Assembly: GCA_902587145.1 (NCBI GenBank)
Contig: CACIKD010000002.1
Coordinates: 80,072 to 144,071 of the forward strand
DNA: 64,000 nucleotides
Source of the DNA: an uncultured Pelagibacteraceae bacterium
Lineage (GTDB): Bacteria; Pseudomonadota; Alphaproteobacteria; Pelagibacterales; Pelagibacteraceae
Direction of reading: 5' to 3'
Both the position numbers and the translations under genes were made by a program. This document shows, piece after piece, positions 8,210 through 16,635 of the stretch. The notes beneath the pieces were generated by a model. That model did no database searches and was not told the origin of the DNA. It saw nothing but the letters and a program-made list of their open reading frames with translations. Every line of letters starts with the position of its first letter. Position 1 is the stretch's first letter.

Positions 8210-9216
8210 AAAAAAAAGTAATACTTTCAAAACTTCAGAGAATTTTTAAAAAACATAATCTTTCAAACAGTCACTCCAGGATTTGTGCTGATTATTTACT
8301 TAAAGCTGAACTTATAAATGCACAGTCACATGGTTTAGCAAGATTAAAGATGTATTGTGATCGATTGAAAAAAGGTCTTATAAACTCAAAACCAAAAATA
8401 AAAATAAAAAAAATAAGTTCATCTATCTCCCATATTAATGCGGACAACAGTATTGGTTTTGTTGCTGCAGATATAGGTATTAAGGTAGCTATTAAAAATG
8501 CAAAAAAAACTGGAATTGGTCTTGTAGCTATTAAAAAAAGTGGTCATTACGGATTATCTAGTTTTTATGCCGAGCAAGCTGTAAAGAAAAATTTAATAGT
8601 ATTTTGTTTTACTAATGCCCCTCCTGCATTAGCGCCGCATGGAGCAAAAAAATCTTTGTTTGGAACTAATCCTATTTGCTTTGGAGCGCCAACAGGTAAT
8701 ACGCCTTTTATATTTGATTCTTCAGCCTCAATGATTAATCGAGGTAAAATACGAAGAGCAGAAAAGTTGGGTTTAAAAATTCCTTTCGGCGTTGCTCTTA
8801 ATAAAAAAGGAAAAATAACGACAGATGCTAAACTAGCCTTGCAAGGTACGCAATTACCTATAGCAGGATTTAAAGGTTCGGGTTTAGCTTGGATGGTTGA
8901 TATACTAAGCGGTGTTTTGACTGGAAGCAGCCATGGTGGAAAAACAAAAGATCCTTTTGATGACTTTACAGGACCACAAAACGTAGGACATCTATTTATT
9001 ACGATTAATCCTAATGTGTTTTCGGGAAATAGTTTTTTAAAAGAGATGAAAAATAATATCAAATTAGTTAAAAAACTTCCTAAAGCAAAAGGATTTAGCT
9101 CAATTATGTATCCTGGAGAAAGAAAAAATAAGATATATAAAAAAAATATAAATAAAGATATATCTATACCTTCAAAAATACTGAAAGAAATGGAAGACCT
9201 TGATGCTAACGAATAA
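8206..9216 (+). CDS. Ldh2-family (malate/L-sulfolactate-type) NAD(P)-dependent dehydrogenase
   Basis: 336 residues starting with GTG at 8206, whose bases overlap the stop of the previous gene. Family landmarks of the type 2 malate/L-lactate dehydrogenase fold are the N-terminal SHGLARL segment, the IKKSGHYGLSSFYAEQA segment with the catalytic His, and GTNPICFGAPT. Members oxidise or reduce 2-hydroxy or 2-oxo acids and include ComC, which interconverts sulfolactate and sulfopyruvate, as well as delta1-piperideine-2-carboxylate reductase. The tau/pta neighbourhood and suyAB in the same island make a sulfolactate role attractive, but that is inference. The residues seen do not fix the substrate. 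Confidence 0.75.
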   Translation: MKKKVILSKLQRIFKKHNLSNSHSRICADYLLKAELINAQSHGLARLKMYCDRLKKGLINSKPKIKIKKISSSISHINADNSIGFVAADIGIKVAIKNAKKTGIGLVAIKKSGHYGLSSFYAEQAVKKNLIVFCFTNAPPALAPHGAKKSLFGTNPICFGAPTGNTPFIFDSSASMINRGKIRRAEKLGLKIPFGVALNKKGKITTDAKLALQGTQLPIAGFKGSGLAWMVDILSGVLTGSSHGGKTKDPFDDFTGPQNVGHLFITINPNVFSGNSFLKEMKNNIKLVKKLPKAKGFSSIMYPGERKNKIYKKNINKDISIPSKILKEMEDLDANE

Positions 9217-10111
9217 AAACATAGTTTGTCCTGAAAATCTTTTAAACATTGCAAAAGTCAAAGGTCCAGTAAAAGCTGTAATAGTAAATGCTGTAAAAAA
9301 AGTTGCAATAGAGTCGGCTAAGCAAGCAGTGGAGGCAAATTTAATAACACCATTGTTTGTTGGAGATAAGTCAATAATCGAAAAAATTTCAAAAGAAATT
9401 AATTGGGATATTTCAAAATATGAAATTGTTCATGAGCCTGATGAAAATAGTACTGCTCCGATCGCTGCTAAATTAGCTAGTGAAGGTAAAGTAAAAATAA
9501 TAGTTAAAGGTCATATTCACACAGATGTTTTAATGAAAGCAGTACTAAAAAGAGATTTAAATCTAATAGGTAAAAAAAGATTGAGCCATGTATGGCATAT
9601 GACATTAGAAAAAAATGATAAGCCATTCATCATTACTGATGGTGCGTTAAACGTGTTACCTAAATTAGAAACTAAAATGCATATTCTAAAAAACTCTGTA
9701 GATTTTGCAAATAGGATAGGTATTGAAAAACCTAAAGTTTCAATTTTATCTGCTACAGAAGAAGTTTTAGAGAGTGTTCCAAGTTCTGTTGAAGCAAAAG
9801 AATTAACAAAAAGAGCTAAAGAGGAAGGTATTAAAGCTGATGTTTTTGGTCCTATGGCATTTGATAACTCGGTGTCTGAAAAAGCTGCTCAAATAAAAGG
9901 AATAAAAAATGCTGTTGCAGGAAAAACAGATATTCTATTGGTGCCTAATGTGGAAGCGGGTAATGGATTAGTTAAAATGATGATATTTTTTATGGGCGCT
10001 TGTGCTGCGGGAGTAGTTGTGGGCGGTAAAGTGCCAGTTGTTATCACAAGTAGAGCCGATGATATTCAAGCAAGACTTGCCTCGATGGCTGCTGCTGTCG
10101 TGGCACTCTAA
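9203..10111 (+). CDS. pta: phosphate acetyltransferase (Pta) of the taurine pathway type
   Basis: 302 residues from the ATG at 9203, overlapping the end of the preceding gene by 14 bases. A TTG three bases upstream is an unlikely start. It belongs to the phosphate acetyl/butyryltransferase family: LVPNVEAGNGLVKMM near residue 250 and the C-terminal SRADDIQARLAS are signature stretches. It would turn the acetyl phosphate released by Xsc into acetyl-CoA. No acetate kinase is adjacent, so assimilation rather than substrate-level ATP formation is suggested. A broader role in acetyl or butyryl phosphate handling is possible. Confidence 0.85.
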   Translation: MLTNKNIVCPENLLNIAKVKGPVKAVIVNAVKKVAIESAKQAVEANLITPLFVGDKSIIEKISKEINWDISKYEIVHEPDENSTAPIAAKLASEGKVKIIVKGHIHTDVLMKAVLKRDLNLIGKKRLSHVWHMTLEKNDKPFIITDGALNVLPKLETKMHILKNSVDFANRIGIEKPKVSILSATEEVLESVPSSVEAKELTKRAKEEGIKADVFGPMAFDNSVSEKAAQIKGIKNAVAGKTDILLVPNVEAGNGLVKMMIFFMGACAAGVVVGGKVPVVITSRADDIQARLASMAAAVVAL

Positions 10112-10818
10112 TGAAGCCATTAAAAAACTGGGATAATAGGACGTGGCTTTCTTCGAAAAGATACATCAGTCAATTTCATAAATTTATAAAAAGAAAAGTT
10201 AAATTAAATAAGAATACGGAAATTTTAGATATAGGTTGTGGTAGAGCTAATATAATTAGCTTTCTTCAAAGAAAATATAAATTTAAAAAAAAAGCTATTG
10301 GTATAGATGTTTTAAAAAATAAAAACACTCGAAAAAATATATTATTTAAGAAATCAGATGCTTTAAAATATCTAAAAAAAGGGAAAAAATTTGATGTTAT
10401 AATCATTAAACAAACAATACATTTTTTCTCTAAAACAAAAATTGTTTCATTGTTAAATTTAGCAAAAAAGAATTTAAATAAAAGAGGAACGCTTTTAATT
10501 TTTTCTCTTAAAACAAAAAATAATAAAATACCTTGTTTTAAAATAATGAAAAAACAGCTTAATAATAGTCTTAAAAAAGATGAAAAATTATTTAAAATCA
10601 TCAGAAAAAATTTAAGAAGAATTAAAGAGACAAATTTCAATTTTAATGTAAAAATTTCTAAGAGAAAGTATGTATCGATGATTAAAAATAGATACATGTC
10701 TTGTCTTTTAACTTTATCAAAAAAAGATTTAGAAAAAGGTATCGATGAGATTAATTTGAATTATAAAAATCAATTAAGTTTCACCGATACCCTAAAATGT
10801 ATCAGCTTTAGAAAATAA
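10111..10818 (+). CDS. class I SAM-dependent methyltransferase, unknown substrate
   Basis: 235 residues, Lys- and Asn-rich, with the SAM-binding motif ILDIGCGRANIISFL near residue 37 and a following acidic strand (AIGIDVLKN). The C-terminal half (from about 120) is highly basic and helical. It starts on the last base of the pta stop (TAATG), so it is translationally coupled to it and is the last gene of the tau-pta transcript. The substrate cannot be told from the sequence; no metabolic link to sulfonates is evident. Confidence 0.7.
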   Translation: MKPLKNWDNRTWLSSKRYISQFHKFIKRKVKLNKNTEILDIGCGRANIISFLQRKYKFKKKAIGIDVLKNKNTRKNILFKKSDALKYLKKGKKFDVIIIKQTIHFFSKTKIVSLLNLAKKNLNKRGTLLIFSLKTKNNKIPCFKIMKKQLNNSLKKDEKLFKIIRKNLRRIKETNFNFNVKISKRKYVSMIKNRYMSCLLTLSKKDLEKGIDEINLNYKNQLSFTDTLKCISFRK

Positions 10819-11142
10819 TTATTTTCCAGGCTCTTTGTAAGAGCTAGCCATCTTTTGAGCTGTTTTAGCTATTCCGTTTAAATCAACGTCTTCTAAAATA
10901 GTAAAATCTGATACTGCACCACTTGATACAGCGACCATGGCAGCTGCAGCTGCTTGTTCAAAAGTTCCTTCGATCTCTGCCATGAAATCATATTTTCCTC
11001 TCAGGCCAGCATATCGAGTAACTTTTGCTCCTACTGAGGCAGCAAGTGCAGATGTAGCAGCTTTTCTATCTGTTGACGGGTTACTTACAAACCCACCAAG
11101 ACCTTTTGCTGTGTAACATCCTAATGTATAAAATTTAGCCAT
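10819..11142 (-). CDS. GYD domain protein
   Basis: 107-residue small alpha/beta protein with the defining motif GLRGKYDFMAEIEG near residue 46, where Gly-Lys-Tyr-Asp corresponds to the GYD signature, followed by an Ala-rich helix (EQAAAAAMVAVSSG). GYD proteins have a ferredoxin-like dimeric fold and no settled function. Its stop is immediately next to the stop of the convergent methyltransferase. It is followed upstream (13 bases) by an ABM-like protein with the same N-terminus MAKF, and the two probably form one transcript. Confidence 0.75.
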   Translation of the reverse strand: MAKFYTLGCYTAKGLGGFVSNPSTDRKAATSALAASVGAKVTRYAGLRGKYDFMAEIEGTFEQAAAAAMVAVSSGAVSDFTILEDVDLNGIAKTAQKMASSYKEPGK

Positions 11143-11155
11143 TGTTTCTCCTTTC

Positions 11156-11449
11156 TTATTTCTCTACCACAACTGTTCCAGAATGAGGATCCGTTACACC
11201 TAATTCGGGAGACAGTTCATCTAAAGTATGTCTTAGCGTATCCAGGAAACCAATCATCTTTGGTCTTGCTTTAGCTATATCATCTTCAGAATTCCATTCA
11301 CCAATCATAAAAAATTCGTTTGGCTTTGTTTCAACATACTTTGCGGATATCTGTCCATCAAACTTTGGCATTTCTTTAATCTTTTTTAAATATTCATCTT
11401 TATTTGAAGATTTTACTTTACATCTTACGATGTTCATGAATTTAGCCAT
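11156..11449 (-). CDS. antibiotic biosynthesis monooxygenase (ABM)-like small protein
   Basis: 97-residue protein with the ferredoxin-like beta-alpha-beta layout of ABM/dimeric alpha-beta barrel proteins: strand IVRCKVK, helix NKDEYLKKIK, strand FFMIGEWNSEDDIAKARP, helix FLDTLRHTLDEL. Such proteins often act as small cofactor-free oxygenases or heme binders, but the function here is unknown. It lies between a GYD protein and a membrane protein in a four-gene minus-strand group at 10.8-12.3 kb. Confidence 0.6.
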   Translation of the reverse strand: MAKFMNIVRCKVKSSNKDEYLKKIKEMPKFDGQISAKYVETKPNEFFMIGEWNSEDDIAKARPKMIGFLDTLRHTLDELSPELGVTDPHSGTVVVEK

Positions 11450-11457
11450 TCATTCTC

Positions 11458-11874
11458 CTAAACATAAATTGTGTCTGCTAAACCATAACAAAGAATAGCA
11501 CTGATAATTACTAAAACGAGTGGAGCATATATTCCATCGTTCCTTGTTTTTTTAGTTAAACCCGTCTTATCAATTTTTAAAGTATAAAAATTTGTAACTA
11601 ATATTGAAACGTTTATTATAAAAACTAAATTAAAGAATGCCCAAGTAGCCTCTAAACCACCAGATCTAATAAAAGCAACATAAATTGCCATTAAAACTAT
11701 TGCAATCATAAATGAACCCGCAAATCTTGTAATTAAAGTAGCGGTTTTATCTACTCCTCTACCTTTAAGAAATTTTTTTGTATCAAATACCAATTGGTAA
11801 GCGTAACTACCAACTATTATAAAATGAGCTAAGTAAATTATTAAATAAAATATATTTCCAAATTTATCTATCAT
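11458..11874 (-). CDS. four-helix inner membrane protein, unknown function
   Basis: 138 residues from the ATG at 11874, preceded by a good ribosome site (AAGGGAT) and lying just downstream of the previous gene's stop. A start 54 bases further upstream would overlap that gene and add a charged, non-membrane leader, so I reject it. Four hydrophobic segments are visible (about 7-27, 49-69, 78-98, 116-136). I do not recognise the family. The downstream gene begins 8 bases after its stop. Confidence 0.65.
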   Translation of the reverse strand: MIDKFGNIFYLIIYLAHFIIVGSYAYQLVFDTKKFLKGRGVDKTATLITRFAGSFMIAIVLMAIYVAFIRSGGLEATWAFFNLVFIINVSILVTNFYTLKIDKTGLTKKTRNDGIYAPLVLVIISAILCYGLADTIYV

Positions 11875-11884
11875 GATTATCCCT

Positions 11885-12256
11885 TTAATATAATGTTTGA
11901 ACAACTTTTTTAACTCTTTCAGCTCCATTAGGAACCAAAGCTTCTACAAAAGAGTGACATTTTTCAGTTTTGTCTTTGTCATATTTTGAACCGTAATGCT
12001 TATCTACTGCCTTATTAACTCCTTCATCCCACTCTTTTTCTGGTATTCCTATTTCAAGAGCATAAGCTTTTAAAACCTTTACAGTTGAAATAGATTTTTC
12101 TTTCATGCCGTATTCAAATTTTTCTCCTGATGGAAGAAAGTAATTTGCCATATAAATCCCGACACAATCCAATGCTTTTGATTTGTTTTCGTCACTCATT
12201 TTTGCAACAGCCGAAGTGAAGACAAATAAAGATAGCAGTAAAATAATTTTTTTCAT
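11885..12256 (-). CDS. secreted small protein of unknown function
   Basis: 123 residues with a signal peptide (MKKIILLLSLFVFTSAVAK). The mature chain begins MSDENKSKALDCVGIYMANYF, and a second cysteine occurs in KTEKCHSFVEAL, allowing one disulfide. No family recognised. It is first of a four-gene minus-strand group with a membrane protein, an ABM-like and a GYD protein. An 86-base gap separates it from the end of the DHPS operon, so it may have its own promoter or be a distal part of that transcript. Confidence 0.65.
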   Translation of the reverse strand: MKKIILLLSLFVFTSAVAKMSDENKSKALDCVGIYMANYFLPSGEKFEYGMKEKSISTVKVLKAYALEIGIPEKEWDEGVNKAVDKHYGSKYDKDKTEKCHSFVEALVPNGAERVKKVVQTLY

Positions 12257-12342
12257 AAAATAATTTTAGACAATTTTTAGTTAGATTATCCATGTTTAAA
12301 TGTGGTTTCAGGTATGCAATTTGTCTACAACTATAAGATGAA

Positions 12343-13347
12343 CTATGGAATAAGAATGATTTTTGGTGCTACGCAGGTCCCATTGTGTATTTCGTTGAAT
12401 GCTTCAGAACCTTTTTTAAGATCCCTATATTCTATCCAGCCTAGATCACCAAGTTTTTTTTTAGCGAGAATATCTAAAGTATTTTTAAAATCTTTGTTCG
12501 TATAGCAGTAAGTTCCAACAAGAGTAACTTCTTGAATAGTTAATTTCTTAAAATTAAAATCTCCTGTCGGTTGGGTTAATCCAATATGGATTATAGTCCC
12601 CCCGGGAGCAATTGATTTTATTGCCTGCTGACGAGTAACCTCTAAACCTACAGACTCTAATATTAAATCAAAGTTATTTTCTTTTATAGATTTATCTTCA
12701 GGAGAAACAAAACTTGCTGAAAGGTATTTTTTACATTCATTAAGTCTTTTTTTATTTGGATCAGACATAATGATACTTTTAGAATTTTTTTCTTTGTTAA
12801 GAATTAAACCACAAAGAAGACCTATTGCCCCTGCTCCTTGAATTAAAATTTTACTTTCTGATAAAGGTTTTTTAAGATTTTGTTCAGCTAATAGAACGGC
12901 ATGAAGAGCAACTGCTGTTGGTTCGGCTAGTGCAGCCTCTTTAATATTAATTTTTTCTGAAATTTGAAAAATATTCTTTTCTGGAACAGAAACTAATTCA
13001 GCTAATCCGCCCTCTCTTTTAATTGGTGTACTCATACCAATCATTGTTCTTTCAGGGCACAAATGTTCTCTATTATTTTTACAATATTCACATTTATCAC
13101 AACTTATAAGTGGATTAACGACAACATTTTTATCTTTTAATTTGCCATCTAAAGCTTTGCCACTTATTTCGTGTCCAAGAATTAATGGCGGAACTCTTCT
13201 CTCGTCTTGTCCATGGAAAGCATGCATATCAGAACCACATATGCCTGAAGCTTGCACTTTAATAATATTTTCACCAGGTTTTGGTGTTGGGTCTTTTTCT
13301 TTTCTGTAATCTATTTTTTGTGTTCCAGTGTAAACTAATGCATGCAT
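12343..13347 (-). CDS. zinc-dependent alcohol dehydrogenase (MDR), candidate DHPS 2-dehydrogenase
   Basis: 334-residue medium-chain dehydrogenase. Catalytic zinc site GICGSDMHAF near residue 36 and GHEISG near 58; structural zinc cysteines in CDKCEYCKNNREHLC (about 84-98); NAD-binding GAGAIGLLCG near 171. The ATG shares one base with the stop of hpsN, showing coupling. Sorbitol/threonine dehydrogenases are the nearest classical relatives. In characterised DHPS operons additional dehydrogenases (HpsO, HpsP) invert the C2 stereocentre; by position this enzyme is a candidate for such a step, which is inference. Confidence 0.75.
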   Translation of the reverse strand: MHALVYTGTQKIDYRKEKDPTPKPGENIIKVQASGICGSDMHAFHGQDERRVPPLILGHEISGKALDGKLKDKNVVVNPLISCDKCEYCKNNREHLCPERTMIGMSTPIKREGGLAELVSVPEKNIFQISEKINIKEAALAEPTAVALHAVLLAEQNLKKPLSESKILIQGAGAIGLLCGLILNKEKNSKSIIMSDPNKKRLNECKKYLSASFVSPEDKSIKENNFDLILESVGLEVTRQQAIKSIAPGGTIIHIGLTQPTGDFNFKKLTIQEVTLVGTYCYTNKDFKNTLDILAKKKLGDLGWIEYRDLKKGSEAFNEIHNGTCVAPKIILIP

Positions 13348-14633
13348 TAATTTGAGAAACCGTATTTCCTTAATCTTATGTCAGCTGTTCGCGCGTGAGC
13401 TTCCATTCCTTCAGCTCTACCAAGTCTTGCCGCGGTTGCTCCGACAACTTTTGTTGCATCTTTTGTCATTCTTTGGAAAGTTAATGTTTTAATAAATTTT
13501 CCTACGAATAGTCCGCCAGTATATCTTCCACCACCTTTAGTTGGTAATATATGATTTGTTCCTGAACATTTATCTCCGTAAGCTACTGTAGTCTCTTCGC
13601 CTAAAAATAACGAACCATAGTTTCTTAATCTCTTTAACCACCAGTCTAATTTTTCTGCATGAACTTCTAAGTGTTCAGAAGCATATTTATCACTCACTTC
13701 TGCCATTTCCTCATTAGTATCGCAAAGAATTACTTCACCATAATCTTTCCAAGCAGCAGTAGCATTTACTTTTGCAAGTTCTGGTAATTCATTAATTAAC
13801 TCTGGTACTCTTTTCATTGTAAAGTCTGCTAACTCTTTATCCGTAGTGAATAACCATGCTGGAGAATTATATCCATGTTCCATCTGACCAACTAAATCAA
13901 CGGCTACGATTTCTTTATCAGCTGTCTTATCTGCAATTATTGCAATTTCAGTGGGTCCAGCAAATTGATCAATACCTACTTTTCCATAAACAATCCTTTT
14001 AGCTTCAGCTACATATTGATTTCCAGCTCCAACAAGAAAATCAACAGGTGGATTTTTGAAACATCCGTGTGTCATTGAACCTATTGCTGCAACACCTCCC
14101 AAATTCATAATTACATCAGCGCCACAGTGATTTGCAGCAAAAATAATTCCAGGGTTTGCTCCATCTTTATCTTTTGGCGGACTTGCACAAATTATAGTTT
14201 TAACACCAGCTACTTTAGCAGGAGTAATAGCCATTACAGCTGAAGAGATGTGCGCATACCTACCTCCAGGTATATAACAGCCAGCAGTATCAACTGGAAT
14301 TAATCTTTGTCCAGCAAACAAACCTTTTGAAAGTTCAACTTCAAAATCATTATTCATGCTTTTTAGTTGATGCTCGGCAAATTTTCTAATTCGTTCGTGA
14401 GCAAATTTAACATCATCTTTTGTCTTTTGATCAACTTTTTTGATTGCTTCTTCAATTTTTTCCTTAGAGACGATTACTTCTCCCTCGTATTTATCAAATT
14501 TTTTATTAAGCTCTTTAATTGCTGCTTCTTTACGTTTTGCAATATCATTTAGAATATCTTGCACAGCTGCCTGTGTTTTATGATCATCCGTTTCTGGAGT
14601 TTTAGAAGCTTTTTTAATATATTTAGTTGCCAT
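13347..14633 (-). CDS. hpsN: sulfopropanediol 3-dehydrogenase (HpsN), HisD-like
   Basis: 428-residue member of the histidinol dehydrogenase superfamily. Retained catalytic and zinc features are VGQMEHGYNS (Gln/His ligands), YASEHLEVH (Glu-His pair), GTNHILPT and EGMEAHARTAD. Extended similarity to HpsN as I remember it (AGCYIPGGRYAHI, DWWLKRLRNYGSLFLGEET, TNHILPT) and position directly after TRAP transporter genes point to oxidation of (R)-2,3-dihydroxypropane-1-sulfonate to (R)-sulfolactate with NAD. It overlaps the end of the TRAP large subunit by 11 bases. Genuine HisD is unlikely: no other his genes are linked and the C-terminal segment departs from HisD. Confidence 0.85.
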   Translation of the reverse strand: MATKYIKKASKTPETDDHKTQAAVQDILNDIAKRKEAAIKELNKKFDKYEGEVIVSKEKIEEAIKKVDQKTKDDVKFAHERIRKFAEHQLKSMNNDFEVELSKGLFAGQRLIPVDTAGCYIPGGRYAHISSAVMAITPAKVAGVKTIICASPPKDKDGANPGIIFAANHCGADVIMNLGGVAAIGSMTHGCFKNPPVDFLVGAGNQYVAEAKRIVYGKVGIDQFAGPTEIAIIADKTADKEIVAVDLVGQMEHGYNSPAWLFTTDKELADFTMKRVPELINELPELAKVNATAAWKDYGEVILCDTNEEMAEVSDKYASEHLEVHAEKLDWWLKRLRNYGSLFLGEETTVAYGDKCSGTNHILPTKGGGRYTGGLFVGKFIKTLTFQRMTKDATKVVGATAARLGRAEGMEAHARTADIRLRKYGFSN

Positions 14634-15957
14634 AAAGTAAAGTTGGTAACCACAAAGCTATTTGTGGAAATAATACTATTAATACTAATCCAATTAATTG
14701 CAAGACCATAAATTGCATCATTCCATAATAAATATCCTTTAAATCCCATTCAGGCACAACGCCTTTTAAAAAATAAGCAGAAAGTGCTACTGGCGGTGAG
14801 AGCCAACAGGTCTGGAGATTTACTGCGACTAGTATGGCGAACCAAGTTAAGTTAAAGCCAAGTGCTTCAACTAAAGGTAAAATAATTGGAATTATAATCA
14901 TAACTATTGGAACCCATTCTAAAGGCCAACCAAGTAAGAAAATCATCGCCATAATCATTGCTAAAATTAAATACTTATTCATTTCAAGACCAAGTAGAAA
15001 CTCAGTTAGCAAAGTAGGTGTACCCAATCTAGCAAATACAGCTCCGAAGAAGTTTGAGGCAGCTACAAGAACCATTATTAGAGCTGTTATTTCTAAAGTT
15101 TTCACAAGAGCCTCTTGTAATTTAGGGAGAGTTAATTTTTTATAAGCAAGTGATAATAAAAGTGCACCCATTGCACCGCAGCCTGCAGCTTCAGTTGGTG
15201 TTGCAAAACCTAATAATATACTTCCAAGCGCTGCAAAAACTAATGCTGCTGGAGGAACTAATCCTAAAAGAAATTCAATCCAAACAGTTTTCATACTGGT
15301 AGGTCTCATGTCTTCAGGTAATGGTGGACCTAGTTCAGGATTTAACATACATCTAATTGTTGTGTATGCAGCAAACAACGAAGCTAAAAGTATACCTGGT
15401 AATATTGCAGCTGCAAATAAATCTATAACTGGAATTTCCATAATTGGTCCCATCACAACAAGCATGATGCTTGGTGGTATTAAAATTCCTAAAGTACCAC
15501 CAGCCGTAATTGTTCCCGCAGCAAGCTGAACATTATAACTAGATCTATTCATAGATTTAGCAGCCATAATTCCTAAAATCGTTACTGAAGCTCCAACTAT
15601 TCCTGTCGCTGCAGCAAAAATCACAGAAACAAATAAAACAGCATAATAAAGTGATCCTCTAACTCTAGCTAACATAAGTTGGAATGATGAGAACAACCTT
15701 TCCATTAAACCAGCTTGCTCCATCATAATTCCCATGAAGACAAAGAGCGGTACGGCGGCCAGAGTTTGTTCGGTCATGACCATCGAAAATTGTAAGGTCA
15801 TCAAATAGAAAACTAGTTTACCAAATCCTAGATATCCAAATACAAAACCTAAAAAAATTAATGTAAAAGATATTGGAAATCCAACGAAGATAGCAAAAAG
15901 CATTACTCCAACTAAAATAATGCCTAATACTGCTGGATCAATTAATTCTGCTATCAT
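14623..15957 (-). CDS. TRAP transporter large permease subunit (DctM), probably sulfonate-specific
   Basis: 444 residues from the ATG at 15957, which overlaps the stop of the small subunit as ATGA. About 12 membrane segments with the DctM hallmarks VGFPISFTLIFLG at the N-terminus, AATGIVGASVTILGIMAA and GGTLGILIPPSIMLVVMG. The subunit drives sodium-coupled uptake with DctQ and DctP. Gene order binding protein, small, large, hpsN, alcohol dehydrogenase matches DHPS uptake and oxidation modules (HpsKLM). Isethionate uptake (IseKLM type) is an alternative. Confidence 0.85.
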   Translation of the reverse strand: MIAELIDPAVLGIILVGVMLFAIFVGFPISFTLIFLGFVFGYLGFGKLVFYLMTLQFSMVMTEQTLAAVPLFVFMGIMMEQAGLMERLFSSFQLMLARVRGSLYYAVLFVSVIFAAATGIVGASVTILGIMAAKSMNRSSYNVQLAAGTITAGGTLGILIPPSIMLVVMGPIMEIPVIDLFAAAILPGILLASLFAAYTTIRCMLNPELGPPLPEDMRPTSMKTVWIEFLLGLVPPAALVFAALGSILLGFATPTEAAGCGAMGALLLSLAYKKLTLPKLQEALVKTLEITALIMVLVAASNFFGAVFARLGTPTLLTEFLLGLEMNKYLILAMIMAMIFLLGWPLEWVPIVMIIIPIILPLVEALGFNLTWFAILVAVNLQTCWLSPPVALSAYFLKGVVPEWDLKDIYYGMMQFMVLQLIGLVLIVLFPQIALWLPTLLYGN

Positions 15958-16571
15958 TTTTTTTCTTCTCCAGGCCACTCACCTTTTTTAGCAGCCCAAT
16001 AGCTTTTAAGTAATTCTGATACACCTTGAATTAAAAGAAATATTATACCTATCAATAAACATGATTTTATAGGCCACATAAATGGCATCCAAGTTGTATC
16101 CATTCCCCTTTCGCCTCTACGAATTGATTCTTCGACATATCCTATAGTCATGTAAAGAAAGACTGTTAGTCCCGGAAAATAAAATAAAATATATAACCAA
16201 AAATCTACGAGACCTTGATTTTTAGTTTTAAAATTTCTGTATAAAAAATCTGCTCTTATGTGAACTCCTTTAGAGAGAGCATACCCTGCTCCTAACATAA
16301 ATAGAGCCCCATATAAAAATCTACTCATATCGTAAGCCCAAATTGTTGGAGCTAAAAATAATTTTCTCATTATAACTTCATAAGTCATTGCTAAAATTAA
16401 AGGCACAAGGATCCAACAAACTATATTACCTACACGTTTGCTGAATTTATCTATTGAAGTTATAGTATTCGCCATCCATGCTGGCATATCGGCTGGCATT
16501 TTACCTGAACCGCCGCGCCTTTCAGCAATCATTTCATCTGAGATGTCTATTTTTGGTGGCTTGTCATTCAT
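15954..16571 (-). CDS. TRAP transporter small permease subunit (DctQ)
   Basis: 205 residues with four membrane segments; the motif EVIMRKLFLAPTIWAYDMSRFLYGALFMLG, read in parts, is typical of DctQ proteins, with a soluble N-terminal tail of about 50 residues and a Lys-rich end. It pairs with the large subunit directly downstream (ATGA overlap). A stem-loop (16588-16616) separates it from the binding-protein gene upstream. Confidence 0.85.
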   Translation of the reverse strand: MNDKPPKIDISDEMIAERRGGSGKMPADMPAWMANTITSIDKFSKRVGNIVCWILVPLILAMTYEVIMRKLFLAPTIWAYDMSRFLYGALFMLGAGYALSKGVHIRADFLYRNFKTKNQGLVDFWLYILFYFPGLTVFLYMTIGYVEESIRRGERGMDTTWMPFMWPIKSCLLIGIIFLLIQGVSELLKSYWAAKKGEWPGEEKK

Positions 16572-16587
16572 AGTTCATCCTAAACAA

Positions 16588-16616
16588 TTAGAGCGGACTT
16601 TAAAAGCCCGCTCTAA
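16588..16616 (-). terminator. stem-loop between TRAP binding protein and small subunit genes
   Basis: Nine-base-pair stem TTAGAGCGG / CCGCTCTAA with a short loop, GC-rich for this genome, located in the 64 bases between the dctP stop and the dctQ start. There is only a weak T-tract on the minus strand, so it more likely protects the 3' end of the binding-protein message or attenuates than fully terminates. It parallels the hairpin after tauA. Confidence 0.65.
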
Positions 16617-16635
16617 TACTTCTTTAATTATTTTA

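Noticed and set aside
12302-12505. Plus-strand open frame of 67 codons over the alcohol dehydrogenase end
   Set aside because: It lies antisense to a well supported dehydrogenase, lacks a ribosome site and has no family features.
13347-14633. Histidinol dehydrogenase (hisD)
   Set aside because: Coupled to a TRAP transporter and far from his genes; sequence features resemble HpsN more.
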